Source: Athripsodes cinereus (taxonomy: Eukaryota; Arthropoda; Insecta; Trichoptera; Leptoceridae). Taken from it: 64,000 bases of DNA. The position numbers were made by a program, and so were the translations under genes. The notes beneath the pieces are model-generated. The model did no database searches. It was not told where the DNA came from and saw only the letters and a list, made by a program, of their open reading frames with translations. Where the stretch lies: contig OX388318.1 of NCBI GenBank assembly GCA_947579605.1, positions 7,006,001 through 7,070,000 of the forward strand, given 5' to 3'. Below, one piece after another: positions 36,001 through 51,000 of the stretch (position 1 is its first letter; every line of letters starts with the position of its first letter).

Positions 36001-39000
36001 AACTGTATGTGGAGGAAGCAGTGAAAGTGTGTAAAGATAGATTTGTTTGACGTTCTGTTCTCTCTGTCTACCCCACTTGGGAAACCGTATGAGGGTATAG
36101 TATAGTAGTTATTGAAAAGAAAAGGAAGGTCCTTGGTGTGAGGAAGTGCGGGCATCAGAGAACTGCGTGGCTTGATCACGTGGGTTAGATTCTCAAGGAT
36201 GCCCGTGTTTTGAGTGAGAGGAACCGACGTGCGTGCATGAAAAACTGTATGAATGTTTGACGTTCTGTTCTCTCTGTCTACCCCACTTGGGAAACGGTAT
36301 GAGGGTATAGTATAGTAGTTATTGAAAAGAAAAGGAAGGTCATTGGTGTGAGGAAGCGCGGGCATCAGAGAACTGTGTGGCTTGATCACGTTAGATTCTC
36401 AAGGATGCCCGTGTTTTGAGTGAGAGGAACCGACGTGCGTGCATGAAAAACTGTATGAATGTGGTGGAAGCGGCGAAAGTGTGTAAAGATAGATTTGTTT
36501 GACGTTCTGTTCTCTCTGTCTATCCCACTTGGGAAACGGTATGAGGGTATAGTATAGTAGTTATTGAAAAGAAAAGGAAGGTCATTGGTGCGGGCATCAG
36601 AGAACTGCGTGGCTTGATCACGTGGGTTAGATTCTCAAGGATGCCCGTGTTTTGAGTGAGAGGAACCGACGTGCGTGCATGAAAAACTGTATGAATGTGG
36701 AGGAAGCAGCGAAAGTGTGTAAAGATAGATTTGTTTGAAGTTCTGTTCTCTCTGTCTACCCTACTTGGGAAACGGTATGAGGGTATAGTATAGTACTTAT
36801 TGAAAAGAAAAGGATGGTCATTGGTGTGAGGAAGCGCGGGCATCAGAGAACTGTGTGGCTTGATCACGTTAGATTCTCAAGGATGCCCGTGTTTTGAGTG
36901 AGAGGAACCGACGTGCGTGCATGAAAAACTGTATGTGGAGGAAGCAGTGAAAGTGTGTAAAGATAGATTTGTTTGATGTTCTGTTCTCTCTGTCTACCCT
37001 ACTTGGGAAACGGTATGAGGGTATAGTATAGTAGTTATTGAAAAGAAAAGGAAGGTCATTGGTGTGAGGAAGCCCGGGCATCAGAGAACTGTGTGGCTTG
37101 ATCACGTTAGATTCTCAAGGATGCCCGTGTTTTGAGTGAGAGGAACCGACGTGCGTGCATGAAAAACTATATGAATGTGGAGGAAGCAGCGAAAGTGTGT
37201 AAAGATAGATTTGTTTGACGTTCTGTTCTCTCTGTCTACCCTACTTGGGAAACGGTATGAGGGTATAGTATAGTACTTATTGAAAAGAAAAGGATGGTCA
37301 TTGGTGTGAGGAAGCGCGGGCATCAGAGAACTGTGTGGCTTGATCACGTGGGTTAGATTCTCAAGGATGCCCGTGTTTTGAGTGAGAGGAACCGACGTGC
37401 GTGCATGAAACACTGTATGAATGTTTGATGTTCTGTTCTCTCTGTCTACCCCACTTTGGAAACGGTATGAGGGTATAGTATGGTAGTTATTGAAAAGAAA
37501 AGGAAGGTCATTGGTGTGAGGAAGCCCGGGCATCAGAGAACTGTGTGGCTTGATCACGTTAGATTCTCAAGGATGCCCGTGTTTTGAGTGAGAGGAACCG
37601 ACGTGCGTGCATGAAATACTGTATGAATGTGGAGGAAGCAGTGAAAGTGTGTAAAGATAGATTTGTTTGACGTTCTGTTCTCTCTGTCTACCCTACTTGG
37701 GAAACCGTATGAGGGTATAGTATAGTACTTATTGAAAAGAAAAGGAAGGTCATTGATGTGAGGAAGCGCGGGCATCAGAGAACTGTGTGGCTTGATCACG
37801 TTAGATTCTCAAGGATGCCCGTGTTTTGAGTGAGAGGAACCGACGTGCGTGCATGAAAAACTATATGAATGTGGAGGAAGCAGCGAAAGTGTGTAAAGAT
37901 AGATTTGTTTGACATTCTGTTCTCTCTGTCTACCCTACTTGGGAAACGGTATGAGGGTATAGTATAGTACTTATTGAAAAGAAAAGGATGGTCATTGGTG
38001 TGAGGAAGCGCGGGCATCAGAGAACTGTGTGGCTTGATCACGTTAGATTCTCAAGGATGCCCGTGTTTTGAGTGAGAGGAACCGACGTGCGTGCATGAAA
38101 AACTGTATGAATGTGGAGAAAGCAGTGAAAGTGTGTAAAGATAGATTTGTTTGACATTCTGTTTTCTCTGTCTACCCTACTTGGGAAACGGTATGAGGGT
38201 ATAGTATAGTAGTTATTGAAAAGAAAAGGAAGGTCATTGGTGTGAGGAAGTGCGGGCATCAGAGAACTGCGTGGCTTGATCACGTGGGTTAGATTCTCAA
38301 GGATGCCCGTGTTTTGAGTGAGAGGAAACGACGTGCGTTAAAAAAAAACTATGAATGTGGAGGAAGCAGCGAAAGTGTGTAAAGATAGATTTGTTTGACG
38401 TTCTGTTCTCTCTGTCTACCCTACTTGGGAAACGGTATGAGGGTATAGTATAGTACTTATTGAAAAGAAAAGGATGGTCATTGGTGTGAGGAAGCGCGGG
38501 CATCAGAGAACTGTGTGGCTTGATCACGTTAGATTCTCAAGGATGCCCGTGTTTTGAGTGAGAGGAACCGACGTGCGTGCATGAAAAACTATATGAATGT
38601 GGAGGAAGCAGCGAAAGTGTGTAAAGATAGATTTGTTTGATGTTCTGTTCTCTCTGTCTACCCTACTTGGGAAACGGTATGAGGGTATAGTATAGTAGTT
38701 ATTGAAAAGAAAAGGAAGGTCATTGGTGTGAGGAAGCGCGGGCATCAGAGAACTGTGTGGCTTGATCACGTTATATTCTCAAGGATGCCCGTGTTTTAAG
38801 TGAGAGGAACCGACGTGCGTGCATGAAAAACTATATGAATGTGGAGGAAGCAGTGAAAGTGTGTAAAGATAGATTTGTTTGACGTTCTGTTCTCTCTGTC
38901 TACCCCACTTGGGAAACGGTATGAGGGTATAGTATAGTAGTTATTGAAAAGAAAAGGAAGGTCATTGGTGTGAGGAAGCGCGGGCATCAGAGAACTGTGT

Positions 39001-42000
39001 GGCTTGATCACGTGGGTTAGATTCTCAAGGATGCCCGTGTTTTGAGTGAGAGGAACCGACGTGCGTGCAAAACTGTATGTGGAGAAAGCAGTGAAAGTTT
39101 GTAAAGATAGATTTGTTTGACATTCTGTTTTCTCTGTCTACCCTACTTGGGAAACCGTATGAGGGTATAGTATAGTAGTTATTGAAAAGAAAAGGAAGGT
39201 CATTGGTGTGAGGAAGCGCGGGCATCAGAGAACTGTGTGGCTTGATCACGTGGGTTAGATTCTCAAGGATGCCCGTGTTTTGAGTGAGAGGAACCGACGT
39301 GCGTGCAAAACTGTATGTGGAGAAAGCAGTGAAAGTGTGTAAAGATAGATTTGTTTGACATTCTGTTTTCTCTGTCTACCCTACTTGGGAAACGGTATGA
39401 GGGTATAGTATAGTACTTATTGAAAAGAAAAGGATGGTCATTGGTGTGAGGAAGCGCGGGCATCAGAGAACTGTGTGGCTTGATCACGTTAGATTCTCAA
39501 GGATGCCCGTGTTTTGAGTGAGAGGAACCGACGTGCGTGCATGAAAAACTGTATGTGGAGGAAGCAGTGAAATTGTGTAAAGATAGATTTGTTTGATGTT
39601 CTGTTCTCTCTGTCTACCCTACTTGGGAAACCGTATGAGGGTATAGTATAGTACTTATTGAAGAGAAAAGGAAGGTCATTGGTGTGAGGAAGCGCGGGCA
39701 TCAGAGAACTGTGGCTTGATCACGTTGGATTCTCAAGGATGCCCGTGTTTTGAGTGAGAGGAACCGACGTGCGTGCATGAAAAACTATGAATGTGGAGGA
39801 AGCAGCGAAAGTGTGTAAAGATAGATTTGTTTGACGTTCTGTTCTCTCTGTCTACCCTACTTGGGAAACCGTATGAGGGTATAGTATAGTACTTATTGAA
39901 AAGAAAAGGAAGGTCATTGATGTGAGGAAGCGCGGGCATCAGAGAACTGTGTGGCTTGATCACGTTAGATTCTCAAGGATGCCCGTGTTTTGAGTGAGAG
40001 GAACCAAAGTGCGTGCATGAAAAACTATATGAATGTGGAGGAAGCAGCGAAAGTGTGTAAAGATAGATTTGTTTGACGTTCTGTTCTCTCTGTCTACCCT
40101 ACTTGGGAAACGGTATGAGGGTATAGTATAGTACTTATTGAAAAGAAAAGGATGGTCATTGGTGTGAGGAAGCGCGGGCATCAGAGAACTGTGGCTTGAT
40201 CACGTTAGATTCTCAAGGATGCCCGTGTTTTGAGTGAGAGGAACCGACGTGCGTGCATGAAAAACTGTATGTGGAGGAAGCAGTGAAATTGTGTAAAGAT
40301 AGATTTGTTTGATGTTCTGTTCTCTCTGTCTACCCTACTTGGGAAACCGTATGAGGGTATAGTATAGTACTTATTGAAAAGAAAAGGAAGGTCATTGGTG
40401 TGAGGAAGCGCGGGCATCAGAGAACTGTGGCTTGATCACGTTGGATTCTCAAGGATGCCCGTGTTTTGAGTGAGAGGAACCGACGTGCGTGCATGAAAAA
40501 CTATGAATGTGGAGGAAGCAGCGAAAGTGTGTAAAGATAGATTTGTTTGACGTTCTGTTCTCTCTGTCTACCCTACTTGGGAAACGGTATGAGGGTATAG
40601 TATAGTAGTTATTGAAAAGAAAAGGATGGTCATTGGTGTGAGGAAGCGCGGGCATCAGAGAACTGTGTGGCTTGATCACGTGGGTTAGATTCTCAAGGAT
40701 GCCCGTGTTTTGAGTGAGAGGAACCGACGTGCGTGCATGAAACACTGTATGAAAGTTTGATGTTCTGTTCTCTCTGTCTACCCCACTTTGGAAACGGTAT
40801 GAGGGTATAGTATAGTAGTTATTGAAAAGAAAAGGGAGGTCATTGGTGTGAGGAAGCGCGGGCATCAGAACTGTGTGGCTTGATCACGTGGGTTAGATTC
40901 TCAAGGATGCCCGTGTTTTGAGTGAGAGGAACCGACGTGCGTGCATGAAACACTGTATGAATGTTTGATGTTCTGTTCTCTCTGTCTACCCCACTTGGGA
41001 AACGGTATGAGGGTATAGTATAGTAGTTATTGAAAAGAAAAGGAAGGTCATTGGTGTGAGGAAGTGCGGGCATCAGAGAACTGTGTGGCTTGATCACGTG
41101 GGTTAGATTCTCAAGGATGCCCGTGTTTTGAGTGAGAGGAACCGACGTGCGTGCATGAAACACTGTATGAATGTTTGATGTTCTGTTCTCTGTCTACCCC
41201 ACTTGGGAAACGGTATGAGGGTATAGTATAGTAGTTATTGAAAAGAAAAGGAAGGTCATTGGTGTGTGGAAGCGCGGGCATCAGAGAACTGTGGCTTGAT
41301 CACGTTAGATTCTCAAGGATGCCCGTGTTTTGAGTGAGAGGAACCGACGTGCGTGCATGAAAAACTGTATGTGGAGGAAGCAGTGAAAGTGTGTAAAGAT
41401 AGATTTGTTTGACGTTCTGTTCTCTCTGTCTACCCTACTTGGGAAACCGTATGAGGGTATAGTATAGTACTTATTGAAAAGAAAAGGAAGGTCATTGATG
41501 TGAGGAAGCGCGGGCATCAGAGAACTGTGTGGCTTGATCACGTTAGATTCTCAAGGATGCCTGTGTTTTGAGTGAGAGGAACCGACGTGCGTGCATGAAA
41601 AACTATATGAATGTGGAGGAAGCAGCGAAAGTGTGTAAAGATAGATTTGTTTGACGTTCTGTTCTCTCTGTCTACCCTACTTGGGAAATGGTATTAGGGT
41701 ATAGTATAGTAGTTATTGAAAAGAAAAGGAAGGTCATTGGTGTGAGGAAGCGCGGGCATCAGAGAACTGTGTGGCTTGATCACGTTAGATTCTCAAGGAT
41801 GCCCGTGTTTTGAGTGAGAGGAACCGACGTGCGTGCATGAAAAACTATATGAATGTGGAGGAAGCAGTGAAAGTGTGTAAAGATAGATTTGTTTGACGTT
41901 CTGTTCTTTCTGTCTACCCCACTTGGGAAACGGTATGAGGGTATAGTATAGTAGTTATTGAAAAGAAAAGGAAGGTAATTGGTGTGAGGAAGTGCGGGCA

Positions 42001-45000
42001 TCAGAGAACTGCGTGGCTTGATCACGTGGGTTAGATTCTCAAGGATGCCCGTGTTTTGAGTGAGAGGAACCGACGTGCGTGCATGAAAAACTGTATGAAT
42101 GTTTGACGTTCTGTTCTCTCTGTCTACCCCACTTGGGAAACGGTATGAGGGTATAGTATAGTAGTTATTGAAAAGAAAAGGAAGGTCATTGGTGTGAGGA
42201 AGCGCGGGCATCAGAGAACTGTGTGGCTTGATCACGTTAGATTCTCAAGGATGCCCGTGTTTTGAGTGAGAGGAACCGACGTGCGTGCATGAAATACTGT
42301 ATGAATGTGGAGGAAGCAGTGAAAGTGTGTAAAGATAGATTTGTTTGACGTTCTGTTCTCTCTGTCTACCCTACTTGGGAAACCGTATGAGGGTATAGTA
42401 TAGTACTTATTGAAAAGAAAAGGATGGTCATTGGTGTGAGGAAGCGCGGGCATCAGAGAACTGTGTGGCTTGATCACGTTAGATTCTCAAGGATGCCCGT
42501 GTTTTGAGTGAGAGGAACCGACGTGCGTGCATGAAAAACTGTATGTGGAGGAAGCAGTGAAAGTGTGTAAAGATAGATTTGTTTGATGTTCTGTTCTCTC
42601 TGTCTACCCTACTTGGGAAACGGTATGAGGGTATAGTATAGTAGTTATTGAAAAGAAAAGGAAGGTCATTGGTGTGAGGAAGCGCGGGCATCAGAGAACT
42701 GTGTGGCTTGATCACGTTATATTCTCAAGGATGCCCGTGTTTTAAGTGAGAGGAACCGACGTGCGTGCATGAAAAACTATATGAATGTGGAGGAAGCAGT
42801 GAAAGTGTGTAAAGATAGATTTGTTTGACGTTCTGTTCTCTCTGTCTACCCCACTTGGGAAACGGTATGAGGGTATAGTATAGTAGTTATTGAAAAGAAA
42901 AGGAAGGTCATTGGTGTGAGGAAGCGCGGGCATCAGAGAACTGTGTGGCTTGATCACGTGGGTTAGATTCTCAAGGATGCCCGTGTTTTGAGTGAGAGGA
43001 ACCGACGTGCGTGCAAAACTGTATGTGGAGAAAGCAGTGAAAGTGTGTAAAGATAGATTTGTTTGACATTCTGTTTTCTCTGTCTACCCTACTTGGGAAA
43101 CGGTATGAGGGTATAGTATAGTACTTATTGAAAAGAAAAGGATGGTCATTGGTGTGAGGAAGCGCGGGCATCAGAGAACTGTGTGGCTTGATCACGTTAG
43201 ATTCTCAAGGATGCCCGTGTTTTGAGTGAGAGGAACCGACGTGCGTGCATGAAAAACTGTATGTGGAGGAAGCAGTGAAAGTGTGTAAAGATAGATTTGT
43301 TTGATGTTCTGTTCTCTCTGTCTACCCTACTTGGGAAACCGTATGAGGGTATAGTATAGTACTTATTGAAAAGAAAAGGAAGGTCATTGGTGTGAGGAAG
43401 CGCGGGCATCAGAGAACTGTGGCTTGATCACGTTGGATTCTCAAGGATGCCCGTGTTTTGAGTGAGAGGAACCGACGTGCGTGCATGAAAAACTATGAAT
43501 GTGGAGGAAGCAGCGAAAGTGTGTAAAGATAGATTTGTTTGACGTTCTGTTCTCTCTGTCTACCCTACTTGGGAAACCGTATGAGGGTATAGTATAGTAC
43601 TTATTGAAAAGAAAAGGATGGTCATTGATGTGAGGAAGCGCGGGCATCAGAGAACTGTGTGGCTTGATCACGTTAGATTCTCAAGGATGCCCGTATTTTG
43701 AGTGAGAGGAACCGAAGTGCGTGCATGAAAAACTATATGAATGTGGAGGAAGCAGCGAAAGTGTGTAAAGATAGATTTGTTTGACGTTCTGTTCTCTCTG
43801 TCTACCCTACTTGGGAAACGGTATGAGGGTATAGTATAGTACTTATTGAAAAGAAAAGGATGGTCATTGGTGTGAGGAAGCGCGGGCATCAGAGAACTGT
43901 GTGGCTTGATCACGTGGGTTAGATTCTCAAGGATGCCCGTGTTTTGAGTGAGAGGAACCGACGTGCGTGCATGAAACACTGTATGAATGTTTGATGTTCT
44001 GTTCTCTCTGTCTACCCCACTTTGGAAACGGTATGAGGGTATAGTATAGTAGTTATTGAAAAGAAAAGGGAGGTCATTGGTGTGAGGAAGCGCGGGCATC
44101 AGAACTGTGTGGCTTGATCACGTGGGTTAGATTCTCAAGGATGCCCGTGTTTTGAGTGAGAGGAACCGACGTGCGTGCATGAAACACTGTATGAATGTTT
44201 GATGTTCTGTTCTCTCTGTCTACCCCACTTGGGAAACGGTATGAGGGTATAGTATAGTAGTTATTGAAAAGAAAAGGAAGGTCATTGGTGTGAGGAAGCG
44301 CGGGCATCAGAGAACTGTGTGGCTTGATCACGTGGGTTAGATTCTCAAGGATGCCCGTGTTTTGAGTGAGAGGAACCGACGTGCGTGCAAAACTGTATGT
44401 GGAGAAAGCAGTGAAAGTGTGTAAAGATAGATTTGTTTGACGTTCTGTTCTCTCTGTCTACCCTACTTGGGAAACCGTATGAGGGTATAGTATAGTACTT
44501 ATTGAAAAGAAAAGGAAGGTCATTGATGTGAGGAAGCGCGGGCATCAGAGAACTGTGTGGCTTGATCACGTTAGATTCTCAAGGATGCCCGTGTTTTGAG
44601 TGAGAGGAACCGACGTGCGTGCATGAAAAACTATATGAATGTGGAGGAAGCAGCGAAAGTGTGTAAAGATAGATTTGTTTGACGTTCTGTTCTCTCTGTC
44701 TACCCTACTTGGGAAACGGTATGAGGGTATAGTATAGTACTTATTGAAAAGAAAAGGATGGTCATTGGTGTGAGGAAGCGCGGGCATCAGAGAACTGTGT
44801 GGCTTGATCACGTTAGATTCTCAAGGATGGCCGTGTTTTGAGTGAGAGGAACCGACGTGCGTGCATGAAAAACTGTATGTGGAGGAAGCAGTGAAAGTGT
44901 GTAAAGATAGATTTGTTTGATGTTTTGTTCTCTCTGTCTACCCTACTTGGGAAACGGTATGAGGGTATAGTATAGTAGTTATTGAAAAGAAAAGGAAGGT

Positions 45001-48000
45001 CATTGGTGTGAGGAAGCGCGGGCATCAGAGAACTGTGTGGCTTGATCACGTTAGATTCTCAAGGATGCCCGTGTTTTGAGTGAGAGGAACCGACGTGCGT
45101 GCATGAAAAACTGTATGAATGTTTGACGTTCTGTTCTCTCTGTCTACCCTACTTGGGAAACGGTATGAGGGTATAGTATAGTACTTATTGAAAAGAAAAG
45201 GATGGTCATTGGTGTGAGGAAGCGCGGGCATCAGAGAACTGTGTGGCTTGATCACGTTAGATTCTCAAGGATGCCCGTGTTTTGAGTGAGAGGAACCGAC
45301 GTGCGTGAAAAACTGTATGTGGAGAAAGCAGTGAAAGTGTGTAAAGATAGATTTGTTTGACATTCTGTTTTCTCTGTCTGGAAACGGTATGAGGGTATAG
45401 TATAGTAGTTTTTGAAAAGAAAAGGAAGGTCATTGGTGTGAGGAAGCGCGGGCATCAGAGAATTGTGTGGCTTGATCACGTTAGATTCTCAAGGATGCCC
45501 GTGTTTTGAGTGAGAGGAACCGACGTGCGTGCATGAAATACTGTATGAATGTGGAGGAAGCAGTGAAAGTGTGTAAAGATAGATTTGTTTGACGTTCTGT
45601 TCTCTCTGTCTACCCTACTTGGGAAACCGTATGAGGGTATAGTATAGTACTTATTGAAAAACTATATGAACGTGGAGGAAGCAGCGAAAGTGTGTAAAGA
45701 TAGATTTGTTTGAAGTTCTGTTCTCTCTGTCTACCCTACTTGGGAAACCGTATGAGGGTATAGTATAGTACTTATTGAAAAGAAAAGGAAGGTCATTGGT
45801 GTGAGGAAGTGCGGGCATCAGAGAACTGCGTGGCTTGATCACGTGGGTTAGATTCTCAAGGATGCCCGTGTTTTGAGTGAGAGGAAACGACGTGCGTGCA
45901 TGAAAAACTGTATGAATGTGGAGGACGCAGCGAAAGTGTGTAAAGATAGTTTTGTTTGACGTTCTGTTCTCTCTGTCTACCCCACTTGGGAAACCGTATG
46001 AGGGTATAGTATAGTACTTATTGAAAAGAAAAGGAAGGTCATTGGTGTGAGGAAGCGCGGGCATCAGAGAACTGTGGCTTGATCACGTTGGATTCTCAAG
46101 GATGCCCGTGTTTTGAGTGAGAGGAACCGACGTGCGTGCATGAAAAACTGTATGAATGTGGAGAAAGCAGTGAAAGTGTGTAAAGATAGATTTGTTTGAC
46201 ATTCTGTTTTCTCTGTCTACCCTACTTGGGAAACGGTATGAGGGTATAGTATAGTAGTTATTGAAAAGAAAAGGAAGGTCATTGGTGTGAGGAAGTGCGG
46301 GCATCAGAGAACTGCGTGGCTTGATCACGTGGGTTAGATTCTCAAGGATGCCCGTGTTTTGAGTGAGAGGAAACGACGTGCGTTAAAAAAAAACTATGAA
46401 TGTGGAGGAAGCAGCGAAAGTGTGTAAAGATAGATTTGTTTGACGTTCTGTTCTCTCTGTCTACCCTACTTGGGAAACGGTATGAGGGTATAGTATAGTA
46501 CTTATTGAAAAGAAAAGGATGGTCATTGGTGTGAGGAAGCGCGGGCATCAGAGAACTGTGTGGCTTGATCACGTTAGATTCTCAAGGATGCCCGTGTTTT
46601 GAGTGAGAGGAACCGACGTGCGTGCATGAAAAACTGTATGAATGTGGAGGAAGCAGCGAAAGTGTGTAAAGATAGATTTGTTTGACGTTCTGTTCTCTCT
46701 GTCTACCCCACTTGGGAAACCGTATGAGGGTATAGTATAGTACTTATTGGAAAGAAAAGGAAGGTCATTGGTGTGAGGAAGCGCGGGCATCAGAGAACTG
46801 TGGCTTGATCACGTTGGATTCTCAAGGATGCCCGTGTTTTGAGTGAGAGGAACCGACGTGCGTGCATGAAAAACTGTATGAATGTGGAGGAAGCAGCGAA
46901 AGTGTGTAAAGATAGATTTGTTTGACGTTCTGTTCTCTCTGTCTACCCTACTTGGGAAACGGTATGAGGGTATAGTATAGTAGTTTTTGAAAAGAAAAGG
47001 AAGGTCATTGGTGTGAGGAAGCGCGGGCATCAGAGAATTGTGTGGCTTGATCACGTTAGATTCTCAAGGATGCCCGTGTTTTGAGTGAGAGGAACCGACG
47101 TGCGTGCATGAAAAACTATATGAATGTGGAGGAAGCAGCGAAAGTGTGTAAAGATAGATTTGTTTGACGTTCTGTTCTCTCTGTCTACCCTACTTGGGAA
47201 ACGGTATGAGGGTATAGTATAGTAGTTTTTGAAAAGAAAAGGAAGGTCATTGGTGTGAGGAAGCGCTGGCATCAGAGAACTGCGTAGCTTGATCACGTGG
47301 GTTAGATTCTCAAGGATGCCCGTGTTATGAGTGAGAAGAACCGACGTGCGTGCAAAACTGTATGTGGAGAAAGCAGTGAAAGTGTGTAAAGATAGATTTG
47401 TTTGACGTTCTGTTCTCTCTGTCTACCCTACTTGGGAAACGGTATGAGGGTATAGTATAGTAGTTTTTGAAAAGAAAAGGAAGGTCATTGGTGTGAAGAA
47501 GCGCGGGCATCAGAGAATTGTGTGGCTTGATCACGTTAGATTCTCAAGGATGCCCGTGTTTTGAGTGAGAGGAACCGACGTGCGTGCATGAAAAACTGTA
47601 TGTGGAGGAAGCAGTGAAAGTGTGTAAAGATAGATTTGTTTGACGTTCTGTTCTCTCTGTCTACCCTACTTGGGAAACCGTATGAGGGTATAGTATAGTA
47701 CTTATTGAAAAGAAAAGGAAGGTCATTGATGTGAGGAAGCGCGGGCATCAGAGAACTGTGTGGCTTGATCACGTTAGATTCTCAAGGATGCCTGTGTTTT
47801 GAGTGAGAGGAACCGACGTGCGTGCATGAAAAACTATATGAATGTGGAGGAAGCAGCGAAAGTGTGTAAAGATAGATTTGTTTGACGTTCTGTTCTCTCT
47901 GTCTACCCTACTTGGGAAATGGTATTAGGGTATAGTATAGTAGTTATTGAAAAGAAAAGGAAGGTCATTGGTGTGAGGAAGCGCGGGCATCAGAGAACTG

Positions 48001-51000
48001 TGTGGCTTGATCACGTTAGATTCTCAAGGATGCCCGTGTTTTGAGTGAGAGGAACCGACGTGCGTGCATGAAAAACTATATGAATGTGGAGGAAGCAGTG
48101 AAAGTGTGTAAAGATAGATTTGTTTGACGTTCTGTTCTTTCTGTCTACACCACTTGGGAAACGGTATGAGGGTATAGTATAGTAGTTATTGAAAAGAAAA
48201 GGAAGGTAATTGGTGTGAGGAAGTGCGGGCATCAGAGAACTGCGTGGCTTGATCACGTGGGTTAGATTCTCAAGGATGCCCGTGTTTTGAGTGAGAGGAA
48301 CCGACATGCGTGCATGAAAAACTGTATGAATGTTTGACGTTCTGTTCTCTCTGTCTACCCCACTTGGGAAACGGTATGAGGGTATAGTATAGTAGTTATT
48401 GAAAAGAAAAGGAAGGTCATTGGTGTGAGGAAGCGCGGGCATCAGAGAACTGTGTGGCTTGATCACGTTAGATTCTCAAGGATGCCCGTGTTTTGAGTGA
48501 GAGGAACCGACGTGCGTGCATGAAATACTGTATGAATGTGGAGGAAGCAGTGAAAGTGTGTAAAGATAGATTTGTTTGACGTTCTGTTCTCTCTGTCTAC
48601 CCTACTTGGGAAACGGTATGAGGGTATAGTATAGTACTTATTGAAAAGAAAAGGATGGTCATTGGTGTGAGGAAGCGCGGGCATCAGAGAACTGTGTGGC
48701 TTGATCACGTTAGATTCTCAAGGATGCCCGTGTTTTGAGTGAGAGGAACCGACGTGCGTGCATGAAAAACTGTATGTGGAGGAAGCAGTGAAAGTGTGTA
48801 AAGATAGATTTGTTTGATGTTCTGTTCTCTCTGTCTACCCTACTTGGGAAACGGTATGAGGGTATAGTATAGTAGTTATTGAAAAGAAAAGGAAGGTCAT
48901 TGGTGTGAGGAAGCGCGGGCATCAGAGAACTGTGTGGCTTGATCACGTTATATTCTCAAGGATGCCCGTGTTTTAAGTGAGAGGAACCGACGTGCGTGCA
49001 TGAAAAACTATATGAATGTGGAGGAAGCAGTGAAAGTGTGTAAAGATAGATTTGTTTGACGTTCTGTTCTCTCTGTCTACCCCACTTGGGAAACGGTATG
49101 AGGGTATAGTATAGTAGTTATTGAAAAGAAAAGGAAGGTCATTGGTGTGAGGAAGCGCGGGCATCAGAGAACTGTGGCTTGATCACGTTGGATTCTCAAG
49201 GATGCCCGTGTTTTGAGTGAGAGGAACCGACGTGCGTGCATGAAAAACTGTATGAATGTGGAGAAAGCAGTGAAAGTGTGTAAAGATAGATTTGTTTGAC
49301 ATTCTGTTTTCTCTGTCTACCCTACTTGGGAAACGGTATGAGGGTATAGTATAGTAGTTATTGAAAAGAAAAGGAAGGTCATTGGTGTGAGGAAGTGCGG
49401 GCATCAGAGAAATGCGTGGCTTGATCACGTGGGTTAGATTCTCAAGGATGCCCGTGTTTTGAGTGAGAGGAAACGACGTGCGTTAAAAAAAAACTATGAA
49501 TGTGGAGGAAGCAGCGAAAGTGTGTAAAGATAGATTTGTTTGACGTTCTGTTCTCTCTGTCTACCCTACTTGGGAAACGGTATGAGGGTATAGTATAGTA
49601 CTTATTGAAAAGAAAAGGATGGTCATTGGTGTGAGGAAGCGCGGGCATCAGAGAACTGTGTGGCTTGATCACGTTAGATTCTCAAGGATGCCCGTGTTTT
49701 GAGTGAGAGGAACCGACGTGCGTGCATGAAAAACTGTATGAATGTGGAGGAAGCAGCGAAAGTGTGTAAAGATAGTTTTGTTTGACGTTCTGTTCTCTCT
49801 GTCTACCCCACTTGGGAAACCGTATGAGGGTATAGTATAGTACTTATTGAAAAGAAAAGGAAGGTCATTGGTGTGAGGAAGCGCGGGCATCAGAGAACTG
49901 TGGCTTGATCACGTTGGATTCTCAAGGATGCCCGTGTTTTGAGTGAGAGGAACCGACGTGCGTGCATGAAAAACTGTATGAATGTGGAGAAAGCAGTGAA
50001 AGTGTGTAAAGATAGATTTGTTTGACATTCTGTTTTCTCTGTCTACCCTACTTGGGAAACGGTATGAGGGTATAGTATAGTAGTTATTGAAAAGAAAAGG
50101 AAGGTCATTGGTGTGAGGAAGTGCGGGCATCAGAGAAATGCGTGGCTTGATCACGTGGGTTAGATTCTCAAGGATGCCCGTGTTTTGAGTGAGAGGAAAC
50201 GACGTGCGTTAAAAAAAAACTATGAATGTGGAGGAAGCAGCGAAAGTGTGTAAAGATAGATTTGTTTGACGTTCTGTTCTCTCTGTCTACCCTACTTGGG
50301 AAACGGTATGAGGGTATAGTATAGTACTTATTGAAAAGAAAAGGATGGTCATTGGTGTGAGGAAGCGCGGGCATCAGAGAACTGTGTGGCTTGATCACGT
50401 TAGATTCTCAAGGATGCCCGTGTTTTGAGTGAGAGGAACCGACGTGCGTGCATGAAAAACTGTATGAATGTGGAGGAAGCAGCGAAAGTGTGTAAAGATA
50501 GATTTGTTTGACGTTCTGTTCTCTCTGTCTACCCCACTTGGGAAACCGTATGAGGGTATAGTATAGTACTTATTGGAAAGAAAAGGAAGGTCATTGGTGT
50601 GAGGAAGCGCGGGCATCAGAGAACTGTGGCTTGATCACGTTGGATTCTCAAGGATGCCCGTGTTTTGAGTGAGAGGAACCGACGTGCGTGCATGAAAAAC
50701 TGTATGAATGTGGAGGAAGCAGCGAAAGTGTGTAAAGATAGATTTGTTTGACGTTCTGTTCTCTCTGTCTACCCTACTTGGGAAACGGTATGAGGGTATA
50801 GTATAGTAGTTTTTGAAAAGAAAAGGAAGGTCATTGGTGTGAGGAAGCGCGGGCATCAGAGAATTGTGTGGCTTGATCACGTTAGATTCTCAAGGATGCC
50901 CGTGTTTTGAGTGAGAGGAACCGACGTGCGTGCATGAAAAACTATATGAATGTGGAGGAAGCAGCGAAAGTGTGTAAAGATAGATTTGTTTGACGTTCTG

